Positions 14,766 through 23,029 of a stretch of DNA of 28,227 nt are shown here, one piece after another. Positions within the stretch are counted from its first letter, which is position 1, and the number at the start of each line of letters is the position of its first letter. The position numbers were made by a program, and so were the translations under genes. The DNA comes from Candidatus Njordarchaeota archaeon (lineage in GTDB: Archaea; Asgardarchaeota; Njordarchaeia; Njordarchaeales; Njordarchaeaceae): positions 1 to 28,227 of the forward strand of contig JAHKLF010000002.1 of NCBI GenBank assembly GCA_029856615.1. The letters run 5' to 3'. The notes beneath the pieces were generated by a model. That model was not told where the DNA came from, ran no database searches, and saw only the letters and a list, made by a program, of their open reading frames with translations.

Positions 14766-14858
14766 TTTAATGATCCTCCATAATGAATGCTTTATGAGGT
14801 CATAAAATGAAGCATTATTAATAAAAACTCTAAACTGATCATTAGATATGACATTGAT

Positions 14859-15989
14859 TTATTCCTCTATAAGTTCTTTAAGCGTGATTATAGTGTCAAT
14901 ATCTTTCTGTTCAGCGAGAATGCGGGAAATTATCTTCGAAACAACAAATTGACCGACTCTTTTTCGTATCCTGCATGTTTCATGTGCCAGATGTATTGGA
15001 AGCGGGTATTGAAGACCGGGAAGAAGCCACATTTTGCAGATTTTTACTATACTCTCCATAAGATCGAGGGCTTTCTCTGCATTCAGCTGCTGATCAATTA
15101 GTATTTCTAATCTAATGGGTCTGAGCCCGTAATTTAGCTGTGCATAAGTTATCCAGAGTGATATTTCCTTACCTAAACTTTCAGCTGACTTTTCATATTC
15201 GATCCATATAGGGTTATCTTGACCAATTTGAAAAGGCTTTGTTAATAAAGCCCTATCTAAAGGTATGTTTTTTCGTGTGTAGTACGAGTTAAATATTATC
15301 GGTAGTATATCCTGATCATGTAATTCGTCATTTAATTTCATGAAACGTTTAGAAAACTGGTTAGAATCTATTCTCTTCACAAAGCCTATGGGGATAATTC
15401 CTTTCTCCAGTAAACCTAGTAATGACTGTACTCTATATTCAATATACGATGAATCTTCATAATTAGGAGGGTCAATAATGGGCCCGTCGATGAATAAAAA
15501 ACCATGGTTCATGAGACTTGAAAAAGAATGTATTGCCTTTGTCTCCAATAGGAGCATTTTAATGGAGACAAAATCTTCTGGATGCGTACTGCGAGGCTTC
15601 CTAAATCGCTCTAAAAAGACGCCTATATTGACTTCTGGCATCTTTATATCACTTGTACCGCGTGAGAAGAGAACTTGAGAGATCCCTATTAATGCAATAT
15701 ATGTGTTGCCTATAACTCTACTTGTGAAAAAACTTCCATCAACAGCCCCAATCGGAAATTGCTTATTAGTGTCATTATACTCAACTGCGAGAATATATTC
15801 TTCCAAATCGTCAAGTTTCTTTGTGATTTGGGTTCTTAATTTTATAAAATCTCTTCTAAAAATTCTTGCGTTTTCCTCGAGTGTTTCAAGCATCTTAGTA
15901 AGTAAGGGAGGATAAGTCTTTTCAAGCTCTAATCTCTCTAGAATTCTCTCAATTTTTTCTTTGCTTTCAAAATTAAGTTCGGAGAGCAC
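14859..15989 (-). CDS. nurA: NurA-domain 5'-3' nuclease
   Basis: A 376-residue NurA-family protein. The N-terminal 75 residues are helical. The core begins with IGAVDGSFF (Asp84, the first metal ligand), followed by FLFIDGPIIDP (second Asp), KRIDS, and the C-terminal PLPIHLAHETCRI with the conserved His. NurA pairs with the HerA translocase to resect double-strand breaks in thermophilic archaea. HerA, Mre11 and Rad50 are not in this window. The GTG start has AGGT 7 bases upstream. Immediately upstream on the same strand is an OB-fold ssDNA-binding protein, 96 bases away, which supports a DNA-repair context. Confidence 0.85.
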   Translation of the reverse strand: MLSELNFESKEKIERILERLELEKTYPPLLTKMLETLEENARIFRRDFIKLRTQITKKLDDLEEYILAVEYNDTNKQFPIGAVDGSFFTSRVIGNTYIALIGISQVLFSRGTSDIKMPEVNIGVFLERFRKPRSTHPEDFVSIKMLLLETKAIHSFSSLMNHGFLFIDGPIIDPPNYEDSSYIEYRVQSLLGLLEKGIIPIGFVKRIDSNQFSKRFMKLNDELHDQDILPIIFNSYYTRKNIPLDRALLTKPFQIGQDNPIWIEYEKSAESLGKEISLWITYAQLNYGLRPIRLEILIDQQLNAEKALDLMESIVKICKMWLLPGLQYPLPIHLAHETCRIRKRVGQFVVSKIISRILAEQKDIDTIITLKELIEE

Positions 15990-16085
15990 ATATTGTACCT
16001 CATAAGAATAAACAAATCAGTACTACAATAATTTTCTAGATGCTAAAAACAGAAGTAATACGACGATAATATATAAGGAATATCT

Positions 16086-16472
16086 CTAACGTCTCTTCTT
16101 TTTCATAGAAGGGGCTATGATATTAATATTCTCATAAGCTATATCATTTTCAGATAATTTTGCTATGCTATTATCCTTAACTATGATTCGGGGTATATTA
16201 TTATATATTGCAACATCAACATCCCTTAGATCATAAGTTTTTCCGATTTTCAGTTCTTTTGACTTATTCCATACAACAAGAGTGATGATGCCCGTTTCGT
16301 CTCCCACGACATATTCAGTAATATAATGGTATCTTTTAGTCACATTAGAATATACTTCTCTCGTGGATTTTTCTTCAAGAATTTTAACTCTTACGGAGAT
16401 TCTTTTTAGGCGTCGCCGTAAATCGGCCACTTTTAACATTTTTTCTTCGCGAGTCAACAGTCTCAAATCCAT
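16086..16472 (-). CDS. OB-fold nucleic-acid-binding protein, SSB/RPA-like
   Basis: A 128-residue single OB-fold protein. The pattern KVADLRRRLKRISVRVKILE, then YVVGDETGIITLVVWNKS, then a GKTYDLR strand and NIPRIIVKD matches crenarchaeal SSB and RPA-type OB folds (GDETG...W is the most telling block). Unlike classical crenarchaeal SSB, whose tail is acidic, the tail here is basic (MKKKRR). ATG 16472 has no ribosome site but has a TATA-like box about 36 bases upstream, consistent with a near-leaderless transcript; Met12 is an alternative start. It lies just upstream of nurA, so a role in repair or replication is likely. Confidence 0.75.
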   Translation of the reverse strand: MDLRLLTREEKMLKVADLRRRLKRISVRVKILEEKSTREVYSNVTKRYHYITEYVVGDETGIITLVVWNKSKELKIGKTYDLRDVDVAIYNNIPRIIVKDNSIAKLSENDIAYENINIIAPSMKKKRR

Positions 16473-16502
16473 TAAGTTGTGACAATAATCTATGTTTATT
16501 TC

Positions 16503-16518
16503 AAATAAAAATTTTCTT
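16503..16518 (-). promoter_or_regulatory. TATA-like promoter of the OB-fold gene
   Basis: On the minus strand the sequence reads AAGAAAATTTTTATTT, an A-rich BRE-like flank plus a TATA-like run centred about 36 bases before the ATG at 16472. The spacing predicts a leader of about 10 bases or less, in line with the lack of a Shine-Dalgarno there. Confidence 0.35.
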
Positions 16519-16600
16519 TTCCTATATGACGATTCATAATAATCATGACGAAGTAATCGTACTTGAAATCAACGTATAATAAAAAATGAGTGAAGAAAAT

Positions 16601-16876
16601 TCATATCTTGTATTTATCCAGAATGCTTTTTATCTCTTTAAGAGCTTCGTACGCTCTTTCATCTCTAATTCCTTTGATTAATACCTTAGCAAGTGTGCGG
16701 GGAAAATCAGGTGGTTCTGGAATATTAATCGGAATTTGTGGTACGCCTAATTTTTCCGCAATATCCTTTAATAAATCACCAAAGCTCGTACCAGAAGCTC
16801 TTATTATTGAGCTAAGTATGTTTTCTAGAAGCTCCTTAGCTTCCTCTACGGATAATTTCTTCTTAAAAATGGGCAT
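16601..16876 (-). CDS. small protein of unknown function
   Basis: A 91-residue, mainly helical protein that I do not recognise. It has a proline-rich centre (PQIPINIPEPPDFPRTLA) between two helical halves, no Cys and no membrane segment. I place the start at ATG 16876 because GGTGA lies 5 bases upstream; ATG 16888 would add four residues but overlaps that ribosome site. It follows the GltD-like gene on the same strand after 138 bases, and precedes the OB-fold gene by 128 bases. Confidence 0.6.
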   Translation of the reverse strand: MPIFKKKLSVEEAKELLENILSSIIRASGTSFGDLLKDIAEKLGVPQIPINIPEPPDFPRTLAKVLIKGIRDERAYEALKEIKSILDKYKI

Positions 16877-17014
16877 ATTAATCACCATAAGGAAAGGGAT
16901 CTGACCGTGACTCTCTCATCACTAAGGTACTCAGGATTATATTTCTTCATCTCCCTATAGAGTAAATAAAAAAATATCTCAAGAAAAAATTTACTCACAT
17001 GGCACAGTGAATTT

Positions 17015-18040
17015 TTATTTAGGCCATTCTCCTGTTCTAAGATATTCATCAACGGCATTAGCAACCTTCTTTCCCATGGAAATAGCTGAACCTATGTCTT
17101 TTGGTCCTGTTACTACATCTCCTAATGCAAATACTCCTTTTCGGCTTGTTCTTCCAAAATCATCAGTAATTATTCTGCCTCTAGAATCCACAGCTATACC
17201 ATATTTTTCACCATCCTGCTCAAAAGGCGGCGTTGGAATTTCACCTATTGCCGTTATGACGGTATCGCATTCGATAGTGAACTCCGTACCTGGAATAGGC
17301 TCAGGTCGTGGTCTTCCGCTGGCGTCAGGTTCTCCTAATTTCATTCTTATGCATTCAATAGCTTTCACTCTACCTTTTTCATCGCCGATTACCCTAACAG
17401 GTGTTGCCAAGAAAATGAATTTGACGCCTTCTTTCTCAGCATGTTCAACTTCCGATTTGAAAGCGGGCATATACTCCTTTGTTCTCCGATATACAACTGT
17501 AACGTCAACGCCCATTCTTTTTGCTGCTCTTGCACAATCCATAGCACTATTTCCTCCACCAATAACGACTACTTTCTTTCCAATTTTTGGTACTTCATCG
17601 GCGCTAATATAGCCCTCTCTATGAAGGGCTCTCTTTACGAGAAAGTCTAAAACTGAGTAGACGCCCTCTAAATCATTTCCAGGCACCTTTAACTCTCTTT
17701 CCCTCCAAGCCCCCGTGGCTATTATGACAGCATCATGCTGCTTAATTATGTTCTCTAAATCAATATCCTTACCGACCTTTGTATTGCAAATGAACTTAAC
17801 TCCCATTTCTTCTAGCTCTTTTATCCCCCTTTTTATTGCGTCTTTCGGCATTCTAAAAGCAGGAATACCAAAAATTAATAAGCCGCCTGGTTCTGGTAAC
17901 ATATCATAAATTACTACTTCATGCCCCTTACAGATAAGAACACCTGCTGCGGCTAATCCTCCGGGACCTGCACCAATTATGGCCACTTTTTTTCCAGTAG
18001 AAGGAGCTTTTTCTTCCTTCTTGCATATCACGAAGCGCAT
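17015..18040 (-). CDS. GltD/SudA-like NAD(P)H-dependent flavoprotein without N-terminal 4Fe-4S domain
   Basis: A 341-residue FAD/NAD(P) oxidoreductase related to glutamate synthase small subunit, NfnL and sulfide dehydrogenase. FAD-binding VAIIGAGPGGLAAA is at residues 19-32, followed by the family-typical EPGGLLIFGIPAFRMPKD and, mid-protein, the NAD(P)-binding VVVIGGGNSAMDCARAA. The end has FALGDVVTGPKDIGSAISMG. Full-length GltD has about 130 extra N-terminal residues with Cys-ligated iron-sulfur clusters; here only about 18 residues precede the flavin motif. ATG start has GGTGA 6 bases upstream. No large GltB subunit is nearby, so it may act alone or with a ferredoxin-like partner elsewhere. 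Confidence 0.8.
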   Translation of the reverse strand: MRFVICKKEEKAPSTGKKVAIIGAGPGGLAAAGVLICKGHEVVIYDMLPEPGGLLIFGIPAFRMPKDAIKRGIKELEEMGVKFICNTKVGKDIDLENIIKQHDAVIIATGAWRERELKVPGNDLEGVYSVLDFLVKRALHREGYISADEVPKIGKKVVVIGGGNSAMDCARAAKRMGVDVTVVYRRTKEYMPAFKSEVEHAEKEGVKFIFLATPVRVIGDEKGRVKAIECIRMKLGEPDASGRPRPEPIPGTEFTIECDTVITAIGEIPTPPFEQDGEKYGIAVDSRGRIITDDFGRTSRKGVFALGDVVTGPKDIGSAISMGKKVANAVDEYLRTGEWPK

Positions 18041-18076
18041 AATATATCACCTTGGGCATCCGAATTTCATTATGTG

Positions 18077-18095
18077 TATAATATTTTTATGTTTT
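18077..18095 (-). promoter_or_regulatory. TATA-like promoter of the GltD-like gene
   Basis: The minus strand reads ACATAAAAATATTATAC, centred about 44 bases before the ATG at 18040. This leaves a leader of about 18 bases containing the GGTGA site. Composition and spacing are the only support. Confidence 0.35.
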
Positions 18096-18138
18096 TATGT
18101 TAATGAATAAATACAATATATACAGAAATTGTGTGTAG

Positions 18139-18151
18139 GAAATATTTTAAC
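18139..18151 (+). promoter_or_regulatory. TATA-like promoter of the gene at 18203
   Basis: GAAATATTTTAAC lies about 56 bases before the TTG at 18203, with room for a leader that contains the GGTGG ribosome site. Weak evidence from spacing and AT content. Confidence 0.3.
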
Positions 18152-18202
18152 TTCAAGCATTCGTTGTAGTTTTATACACTATTTAGTGGAAATGGTGGTA
18201 TC

Positions 18203-18778
18203 TTGGAGCAAATAAGAGAAGATATAATAACTGTAATAACGTCCATAGGTGCAATGAATATTCGTTGGCTTGCAATAGGAGATTTTTCTCTCTATTTACT
18301 TAATATTGAAAGACTTAGTAATATCCTGGAAATCTTGGTTTCTCCTGCAGATCACGAGAAATTACATAATGTTTTCTCTTCAATATTTGATATAATTCAC
18401 AGAATTATGACATTTGAGTCTCATTATTATGCTGGAAAAATAAGTGCGTATATGACAAAAAACGGATTGATAGTCAAGATAATATCTGATTTAATAATAA
18501 AAATGGGAAGGAGCACTATACCAATGCAATTTACATTATTAGTCAGAAATAGTAAGGATTTTCCTTTCCATGGACATAAGATTCTAGTTCCGCCACTAGA
18601 ATGGATCTTTGTGTATTATTTCGCGAATCCATTTCAGAGAAACTTAACGGAAAGAATTTTAAAGAAAATGTCCAATGTAGGTATAAATTTTATTTTATTA
18701 GATGAGATACTAAAATTTGCTCATGAGAGGGAAAAGAAAAAGGTTCTAGAGTTTATTAAGAAGAGGCTAGAAAAATAA
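18203..18778 (+). CDS. protein of unknown function, possibly nucleotidyltransferase-like fold
   Basis: A 191-residue soluble alpha/beta protein that I do not recognise. The start of the sequence (IRWLAIGDFSLYLL, then NILEILVSP) loosely recalls nucleotidyltransferase-fold proteins of the AbiEii/DUF type, in which a G-[SG] strand is followed by a DxD strand, but the catalytic aspartates are not there. The later KILVPPLEWIFVYYFANPFQ and the Lys-rich C-terminal helix are also compatible. TTG start has GGTGG 4 bases upstream. It stands alone on the plus strand between two minus-strand genes and ends 16 bases from the facing permease gene. Confidence 0.55.
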   Translation: MEQIREDIITVITSIGAMNIRWLAIGDFSLYLLNIERLSNILEILVSPADHEKLHNVFSSIFDIIHRIMTFESHYYAGKISAYMTKNGLIVKIISDLIIKMGRSTIPMQFTLLVRNSKDFPFHGHKILVPPLEWIFVYYFANPFQRNLTERILKKMSNVGINFILLDEILKFAHEREKKKVLEFIKKRLEK

Positions 18779-18794
18779 AGATAAAGGTTCCCCT

Positions 18795-20153
18795 TTATTT
18801 TGCGATGTAGAGGATTAATCCTATAAGTACTACGATTAGCGTCGTGATCCATATTATCCAATCTAAAAAGCTTGTTATAATGAATAAGACCGTTAATCCA
18901 GCGGCTATTAATGGCATTATAGGGAATCGTCCTATGGATAATGGCACTCTAAATGCTCTCTCTACATCTGGTTTAGTGAACCTTAATACTATTACTGCTA
19001 TATTCACTATAATGAATGCTAATAAACAAGCAAGCGATGACGTCTTGCCCACTAAATCAATCAACTTATATTCAACACCACCAACCATGAGCTTCCATCC
19101 AGTTACCATAGGGAAGTATAATGTTATGAGAACAACAAGGATTGATATGAGCCCCGATAGTATCACTGAAACATAAGGAGTTCTTCTTCTTGGGTCTATT
19201 CTTGCCAGATTTCTATATAAAATACCTTCTTCAGCTAACCCGTACATTAATCTGGAGGAGGATACGAGAAATCCAAGGACGGTGTTTGTTGTGGAGAAAA
19301 GAGCTATCCCCATCAGAAGATAATACGATTCCCCCCAAGCAATCTTAGCGGCATCAGCTAACGGAGCGTGCGACTCTGCTAGCTTAGTCCAAGGAAGTAA
19401 ACGAACAACAGCAAGGCTTACTAGCAAATATAGAGCGGAACATGCAAGTAAGGCAAGTATTATCGCTTTTGGCATTATTCTTTTAGGATCCTTTGTTTCT
19501 TCGCTGAGTGTCGGCTGGAGCTCGAAACCAGTGAAAGCAAAGTAGAAAACTGCCGCGCCAAGCATTATTCCCATTAACGGATCAAATCCAGATGGAACAG
19601 AGAAGTAGTTTGGTTTTTCCGGACCAAATAGGAATCCCAAGAGGATAATGAGTATTAAACCTCCCGCCTCGACGAAAGTAAAAATTAGCGTTAAGAGGGC
19701 GGACTCCTCAATGCCATACCAATTTAGAATTGATAGCAAAACTATCAAAACTATCGTTATCCAAGGAATTAGGTGTGGATCCCATCCTAATAAAGCGACA
19801 AAATATCTCGAAAAACCGATTCCCGCTGTAGCTGCCCCACTTATTCCCTCGAATATTATAAGCCAGCCAGCTACAAAGGCGAGTAATTTGTATTTGGGAA
19901 AAGCTTCTTCTACATATCTATGAGTACTTGAAGCGAATGGATACATTGAAGCTAGTTCTGCATAGGATAGACCAGTCATTATTGCAATTAGCGTTGCGAA
20001 TAAAACGCTAATCCATATAGCATCTCCCGCAAACGCTGCTGCTCTGCCTACAAGAACATAAATTCCAGCGCCTAAAATGAGTCCAATGCCGAAGAATGTA
20101 GTATATCCAAGCCCTAATGCCCGTTTTAGCGAGACATGTTCTTTCTCCGGCAT
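18795..20153 (-). CDS. APC-superfamily amino acid permease
   Basis: A 452-residue transporter with 12 predicted membrane helices. The TM1 unwound motif is clear (GIGLILGAGIYVLVG), as is the TM6 region (FYFAFTGFELQPTLSEETKD) followed by PKRIMPKAI, all typical of the amino acid-polyamine-organocation family. It imports or exchanges amino acids across the cell membrane; substrate cannot be read from the sequence. The ATG start has GGGGAG 6 bases upstream. No amino-acid catabolic genes are next to it. Confidence 0.88.
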   Translation of the reverse strand: MPEKEHVSLKRALGLGYTTFFGIGLILGAGIYVLVGRAAAFAGDAIWISVLFATLIAIMTGLSYAELASMYPFASSTHRYVEEAFPKYKLLAFVAGWLIIFEGISGAATAGIGFSRYFVALLGWDPHLIPWITIVLIVLLSILNWYGIEESALLTLIFTFVEAGGLILIILLGFLFGPEKPNYFSVPSGFDPLMGIMLGAAVFYFAFTGFELQPTLSEETKDPKRIMPKAIILALLACSALYLLVSLAVVRLLPWTKLAESHAPLADAAKIAWGESYYLLMGIALFSTTNTVLGFLVSSSRLMYGLAEEGILYRNLARIDPRRRTPYVSVILSGLISILVVLITLYFPMVTGWKLMVGGVEYKLIDLVGKTSSLACLLAFIIVNIAVIVLRFTKPDVERAFRVPLSIGRFPIMPLIAAGLTVLFIITSFLDWIIWITTLIVVLIGLILYIAK

Positions 20154-20268
20154 TATATTCTCCCCATATTCTTACCCACGTGATAGAGTCTAGAAGGCAA
20201 AATAACACAATCTAATTACTAATTTAAAAAATTAGTACTGATGATTTACGCGGATTTAGAACGTTGCC

Positions 20269-20688
20269 TTAATCTTCTTCAGCTATAGTAAAATAAGCCT
20301 CAACATTAAAGACAAGTTTATCCACAGATAATTTTTTCTTAGTGTGTGTAGTTTTAACGATTTCATTGTCCATCTCAATGACGGATAAGGGCACTGCAGT
20401 ATAAATCCATTCAGCTCGCCATACGTTAAGGCCTTTCTCCTCCATGGAGGTTCCGGTGGCATAATCCTTTCTCTCCTCGAAGATCTCATAATACCACAAC
20501 TCCACTAACCATTCACCGACGAGTTTTAATTTTTTTAGCTTATTGACGCATTCGCGAGCGAGTTCGGGATCCAATAATCTCCGTTCGATTTCTCTGACAA
20601 GCTTTCTTCTTTCTTCACTCTTCATTTTTTCAAATAATTTTTTAGGTATCATACATTCTGCATACCACATTAGTCGAGCACGAGGCAT
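20269..20688 (-). CDS. protein of unknown function, Trp-rich
   Basis: A 139-residue protein that I do not recognise. Residues about 13-60 are a very charged helical region (KKLFEKMKSEERRKLVREIE). The rest looks beta-rich with several aromatic residues (GEWLVELWYYEIFEER, NVWRAEWIYTAV). There is no membrane segment. ATG 20688 has AAAGGT 7 bases upstream; an internal Met13 is a possible alternative. It is on the same strand as the permease but ends 115 bases before it. Divergent from the HTH regulator gene, so it could be that regulator's target; inference only. Confidence 0.6.
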   Translation of the reverse strand: MPRARLMWYAECMIPKKLFEKMKSEERRKLVREIERRLLDPELARECVNKLKKLKLVGEWLVELWYYEIFEERKDYATGTSMEEKGLNVWRAEWIYTAVPLSVIEMDNEIVKTTHTKKKLSVDKLVFNVEAYFTIAEED

Positions 20689-20829
20689 TTTAAAAACCTT
20701 TAAAATTTTTAATTAACTCTATAGCAATTTCAGTAAATACTATACGTTTAACTTTTATCTATAACTCCGTTATCGAAATCAAATGAGAAACACCCGCCTG
20801 TACTAATATTAGATCGATCGGTGTTTTCT

Positions 20830-21171
20830 TTGAAAGCTTTTTGCGAGATATTTGTTAGCAGAGTTTTACCTGCTATTCGAGCCATCGTTGCTGAGAGATT
20901 AATAGAAAAATATAAGCTAACTCAGATGCAAGCTGCTAGTAAGATGGGATTAACACAAGCTGCTGTGAGTCATTATCTCCGCGCTAAGAGAGGTGCGAAA
21001 GCATATAAGCTAATAAAAGGGAAACCAGAGATTATGGAGGCGCTCGAAGCGTTAGTTGATGAAATATATGAAAAAGGAGCATCGGATATTACCGCATTAA
21101 GGATGTGCGAAATATGCGAGAAGATAAGAAAGAATGAAGAATTATTGAAATCTATCCTAAAAAGTGCTTAA
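20830..21171 (+). CDS. HTH transcriptional regulator (COG2522-like, XRE-type)
   Basis: A 113-residue archaeal regulator. Residues about 10-55 contain a helix-turn-helix (VLPAIRAIVAERLIEKYKLT, then ASKMGLTQAAVSHYLRAKRG), the layout of the COG2522 family. The C-terminal part has a CxxC (RMCEICEKI) that could bind zinc or respond to redox. I chose TTG 20830 because GGTG lies 6 bases upstream; GTG 20821 would use part of that site and is less likely. It precedes the lysyl-tRNA synthetase by 125 bases and is divergent from the 139-residue unknown gene. Targets are unknown. Confidence 0.8.
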   Translation: MKAFCEIFVSRVLPAIRAIVAERLIEKYKLTQMQAASKMGLTQAAVSHYLRAKRGAKAYKLIKGKPEIMEALEALVDEIYEKGASDITALRMCEICEKIRKNEELLKSILKSA

Positions 21172-21223
21172 ATGAAAGAGCATCTTTTAGATTATGCTTT
21201 TGCACAAACTATCAGCTGTAATG

Positions 21224-21272
21224 TTTAAAAATTAAATACGTTCTTCTCCCGTTTCACAAGGATAATATTATC
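21224..21272 (+). promoter_or_regulatory. TATA-like box and 12-base palindrome upstream of lysS
   Basis: TTTAAAAATTAAAT at 21224-21237 is a TATA-like box about 67 bases before the TTG start. The perfect palindrome GATAATATTATC lies at 21261-21272, about where the transcript should begin. A palindrome at the start site is a plausible operator; the HTH regulator encoded immediately upstream is one candidate binder. Confidence 0.35.
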
Positions 21273-21296
21273 TTCACGAAGAATCGGTGAAAAAAT

Positions 21297-23009
21297 TTGT
21301 CCAAGAATTTTTATGATATGATTTTAAAAATAGCATCTGGAAGATTATTTGGACATTTTCTCTATCGTGCCGCGGATGAGGTGTTGAAAGAGTTTCCTGA
21401 TCAATCTATATACGTTGCAGAAGCTGGTTTTACGCCCTCTGGGAAAATTCATCTAGGAAATTTTAATGATCTATGTATCACGTATGCATTAGTAAAAATT
21501 CTGGAATTTTGGGGATATAAAGGCAGAGCAATTGTCGCAATAGATTCAAGAGACCCATTTAGGCAAGCACCGATTTTTGCTCCAGAGGAATTTAAGAAAA
21601 AAGAACGAGAGCTACGGGGAATACCGTTCGATGAAATTGAAGACCCATGGGGGTGCCATAAAAATTTTGCTGAGCACTTCATAGAGCCTGTAATAAACAG
21701 TTTTTCGGAATACGGACTTAAGATAGAGGCAATAAGAGCGCACGAGATTCATACAAATCCAAAATATATAGAACTTGTTAAGGATCTTCTTGTAAATCGG
21801 GAAAAAGTGAGAAGAATATTCAATAAGGTTAGAGAAAAAGCGGGTCATAGAAAAAGATATGATGAAAATTGGATTCCTTATAGGCCAAAATGTGAGCATT
21901 GTGGACGAATGGATGAAAATGTAAAAGCTATCGAGGTATCAGAGGACGGGCAGTTCGTTAAGTATAAGTGCGGATATTGTGGATTTGAGGGGGTCGCAGA
22001 TGTAACTAAAGCTCAAGGTAAGCCGCCTTTTCGAATCGATTGGCCAATTAGGTGGGTGCTTTTCAACGTGCACTTTGAACCTATGGGAAAGGACCTAATG
22101 GCGAGCGGAAGTAGCTTTGATACAGGTAGAGCTTTGCTAATAGAATATTATAATCGTAAACCTCCTATTTCTGTATTCTATGATTTCTTCTATTGGATTC
22201 CTCCAGAAGACTTGGATAGGAAAGTAAAATTAAAATTTTCTAAGAGAAAGGGGGTTGGTTTTGGTGTTGATGAATGGCTACAATATGCCCCACCGGAAGT
22301 GCTTAAATATCTTATTATTAGGAGACAAATAGCTGATATTCATGCTGAAAGCTTAAAACATGTGGACTTCTGTCCTCTTGATATTCCCTCTTATGTTGAT
22401 GCTTATGATAAACACGAAGAACTTTTCTATAATGTAATTGAAGGTCAGACTAATAGGCTCGCTAAGCCAGATATAGATAGGATTATAGCTACATACATTT
22501 TATCCCAAGTTGATTTAAGGAGTATTCCAAGCAAGAAGCCACGGAGGATTCCTTATGGAGTAGCAATTGAGGTAGCTCTATGGATGGAAGATATTGATGA
22601 TGGACTAATGATGCTTAGGAGAATGGGAAAATTGCCCAAAAATGCAACGCAGCTTGAAATTGAGGACGCTAGAAAAAGATTATATTATGCAAAGAACTGG
22701 GTGAAGGAATATTATCGACCATCACTGCCTAGTGTAGACGATATAAAGAAGCAACTTGATGAAAAAAGATTACTTGCTCTTAAGGCTTTTATAGAAAGAG
22801 CTTTAAAAATCCCACGGTCTGAGGTTGATATGAATAAGCTTAGACCGATTGTGAAAGAAATCGCTAATGAACTTGGATTAAAGACTAAAGAAATTTATGA
22901 AGCAATATATTTAGCCGCATTAGGAAAAATCGAGGGCCCTCCTGTAGCTAGACTTTTGAAAAAAGATTTCATGAGGAGACATTTAGCTATGCTAGTTAAT
23001 GAGATCTAA
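21297..23009 (+). CDS. lysS: lysyl-tRNA synthetase, class I
   Basis: A 570-residue class I LysRS, which charges tRNA-Lys. The HIGH-type motif is TPSGKIHLGN (residues 46-55) and the KMSKS-type motif is KFSKRKG (about residues 312-319). Between them two Cys pairs (CEHCGRM and CGYCG, about residues 200-225) form the zinc module usual in the family. Class I LysRS is typical of archaea, while most bacteria and eukaryotes use the unrelated class II form. TTG start has GGTGA 6 bases upstream. It is followed after 20 bases by thrS, presumably in one operon. Confidence 0.93.
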   Translation: MSKNFYDMILKIASGRLFGHFLYRAADEVLKEFPDQSIYVAEAGFTPSGKIHLGNFNDLCITYALVKILEFWGYKGRAIVAIDSRDPFRQAPIFAPEEFKKKERELRGIPFDEIEDPWGCHKNFAEHFIEPVINSFSEYGLKIEAIRAHEIHTNPKYIELVKDLLVNREKVRRIFNKVREKAGHRKRYDENWIPYRPKCEHCGRMDENVKAIEVSEDGQFVKYKCGYCGFEGVADVTKAQGKPPFRIDWPIRWVLFNVHFEPMGKDLMASGSSFDTGRALLIEYYNRKPPISVFYDFFYWIPPEDLDRKVKLKFSKRKGVGFGVDEWLQYAPPEVLKYLIIRRQIADIHAESLKHVDFCPLDIPSYVDAYDKHEELFYNVIEGQTNRLAKPDIDRIIATYILSQVDLRSIPSKKPRRIPYGVAIEVALWMEDIDDGLMMLRRMGKLPKNATQLEIEDARKRLYYAKNWVKEYYRPSLPSVDDIKKQLDEKRLLALKAFIERALKIPRSEVDMNKLRPIVKEIANELGLKTKEIYEAIYLAALGKIEGPPVARLLKKDFMRRHLAMLVNEI

Positions 23010-23029
23010 TGAATGTGTGGTGAAAAATA

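Noticed and set aside
16882..17005. Possible small gene of about 38 codons between the GltD-like gene and the 91-residue unknown
   Set aside because: Its stop meets the next gene's ribosome site neatly, but the GTG start lacks a GGTGA-type site, and the composition (FFLEIFFYLLYREMKKYN) gives no recognisable protein. Not enough support.
18203..18778. AbiEii-type toxin nucleotidyltransferase
   Set aside because: The catalytic GS...DxD residues are missing and no AbiEi-like antitoxin gene is adjacent.
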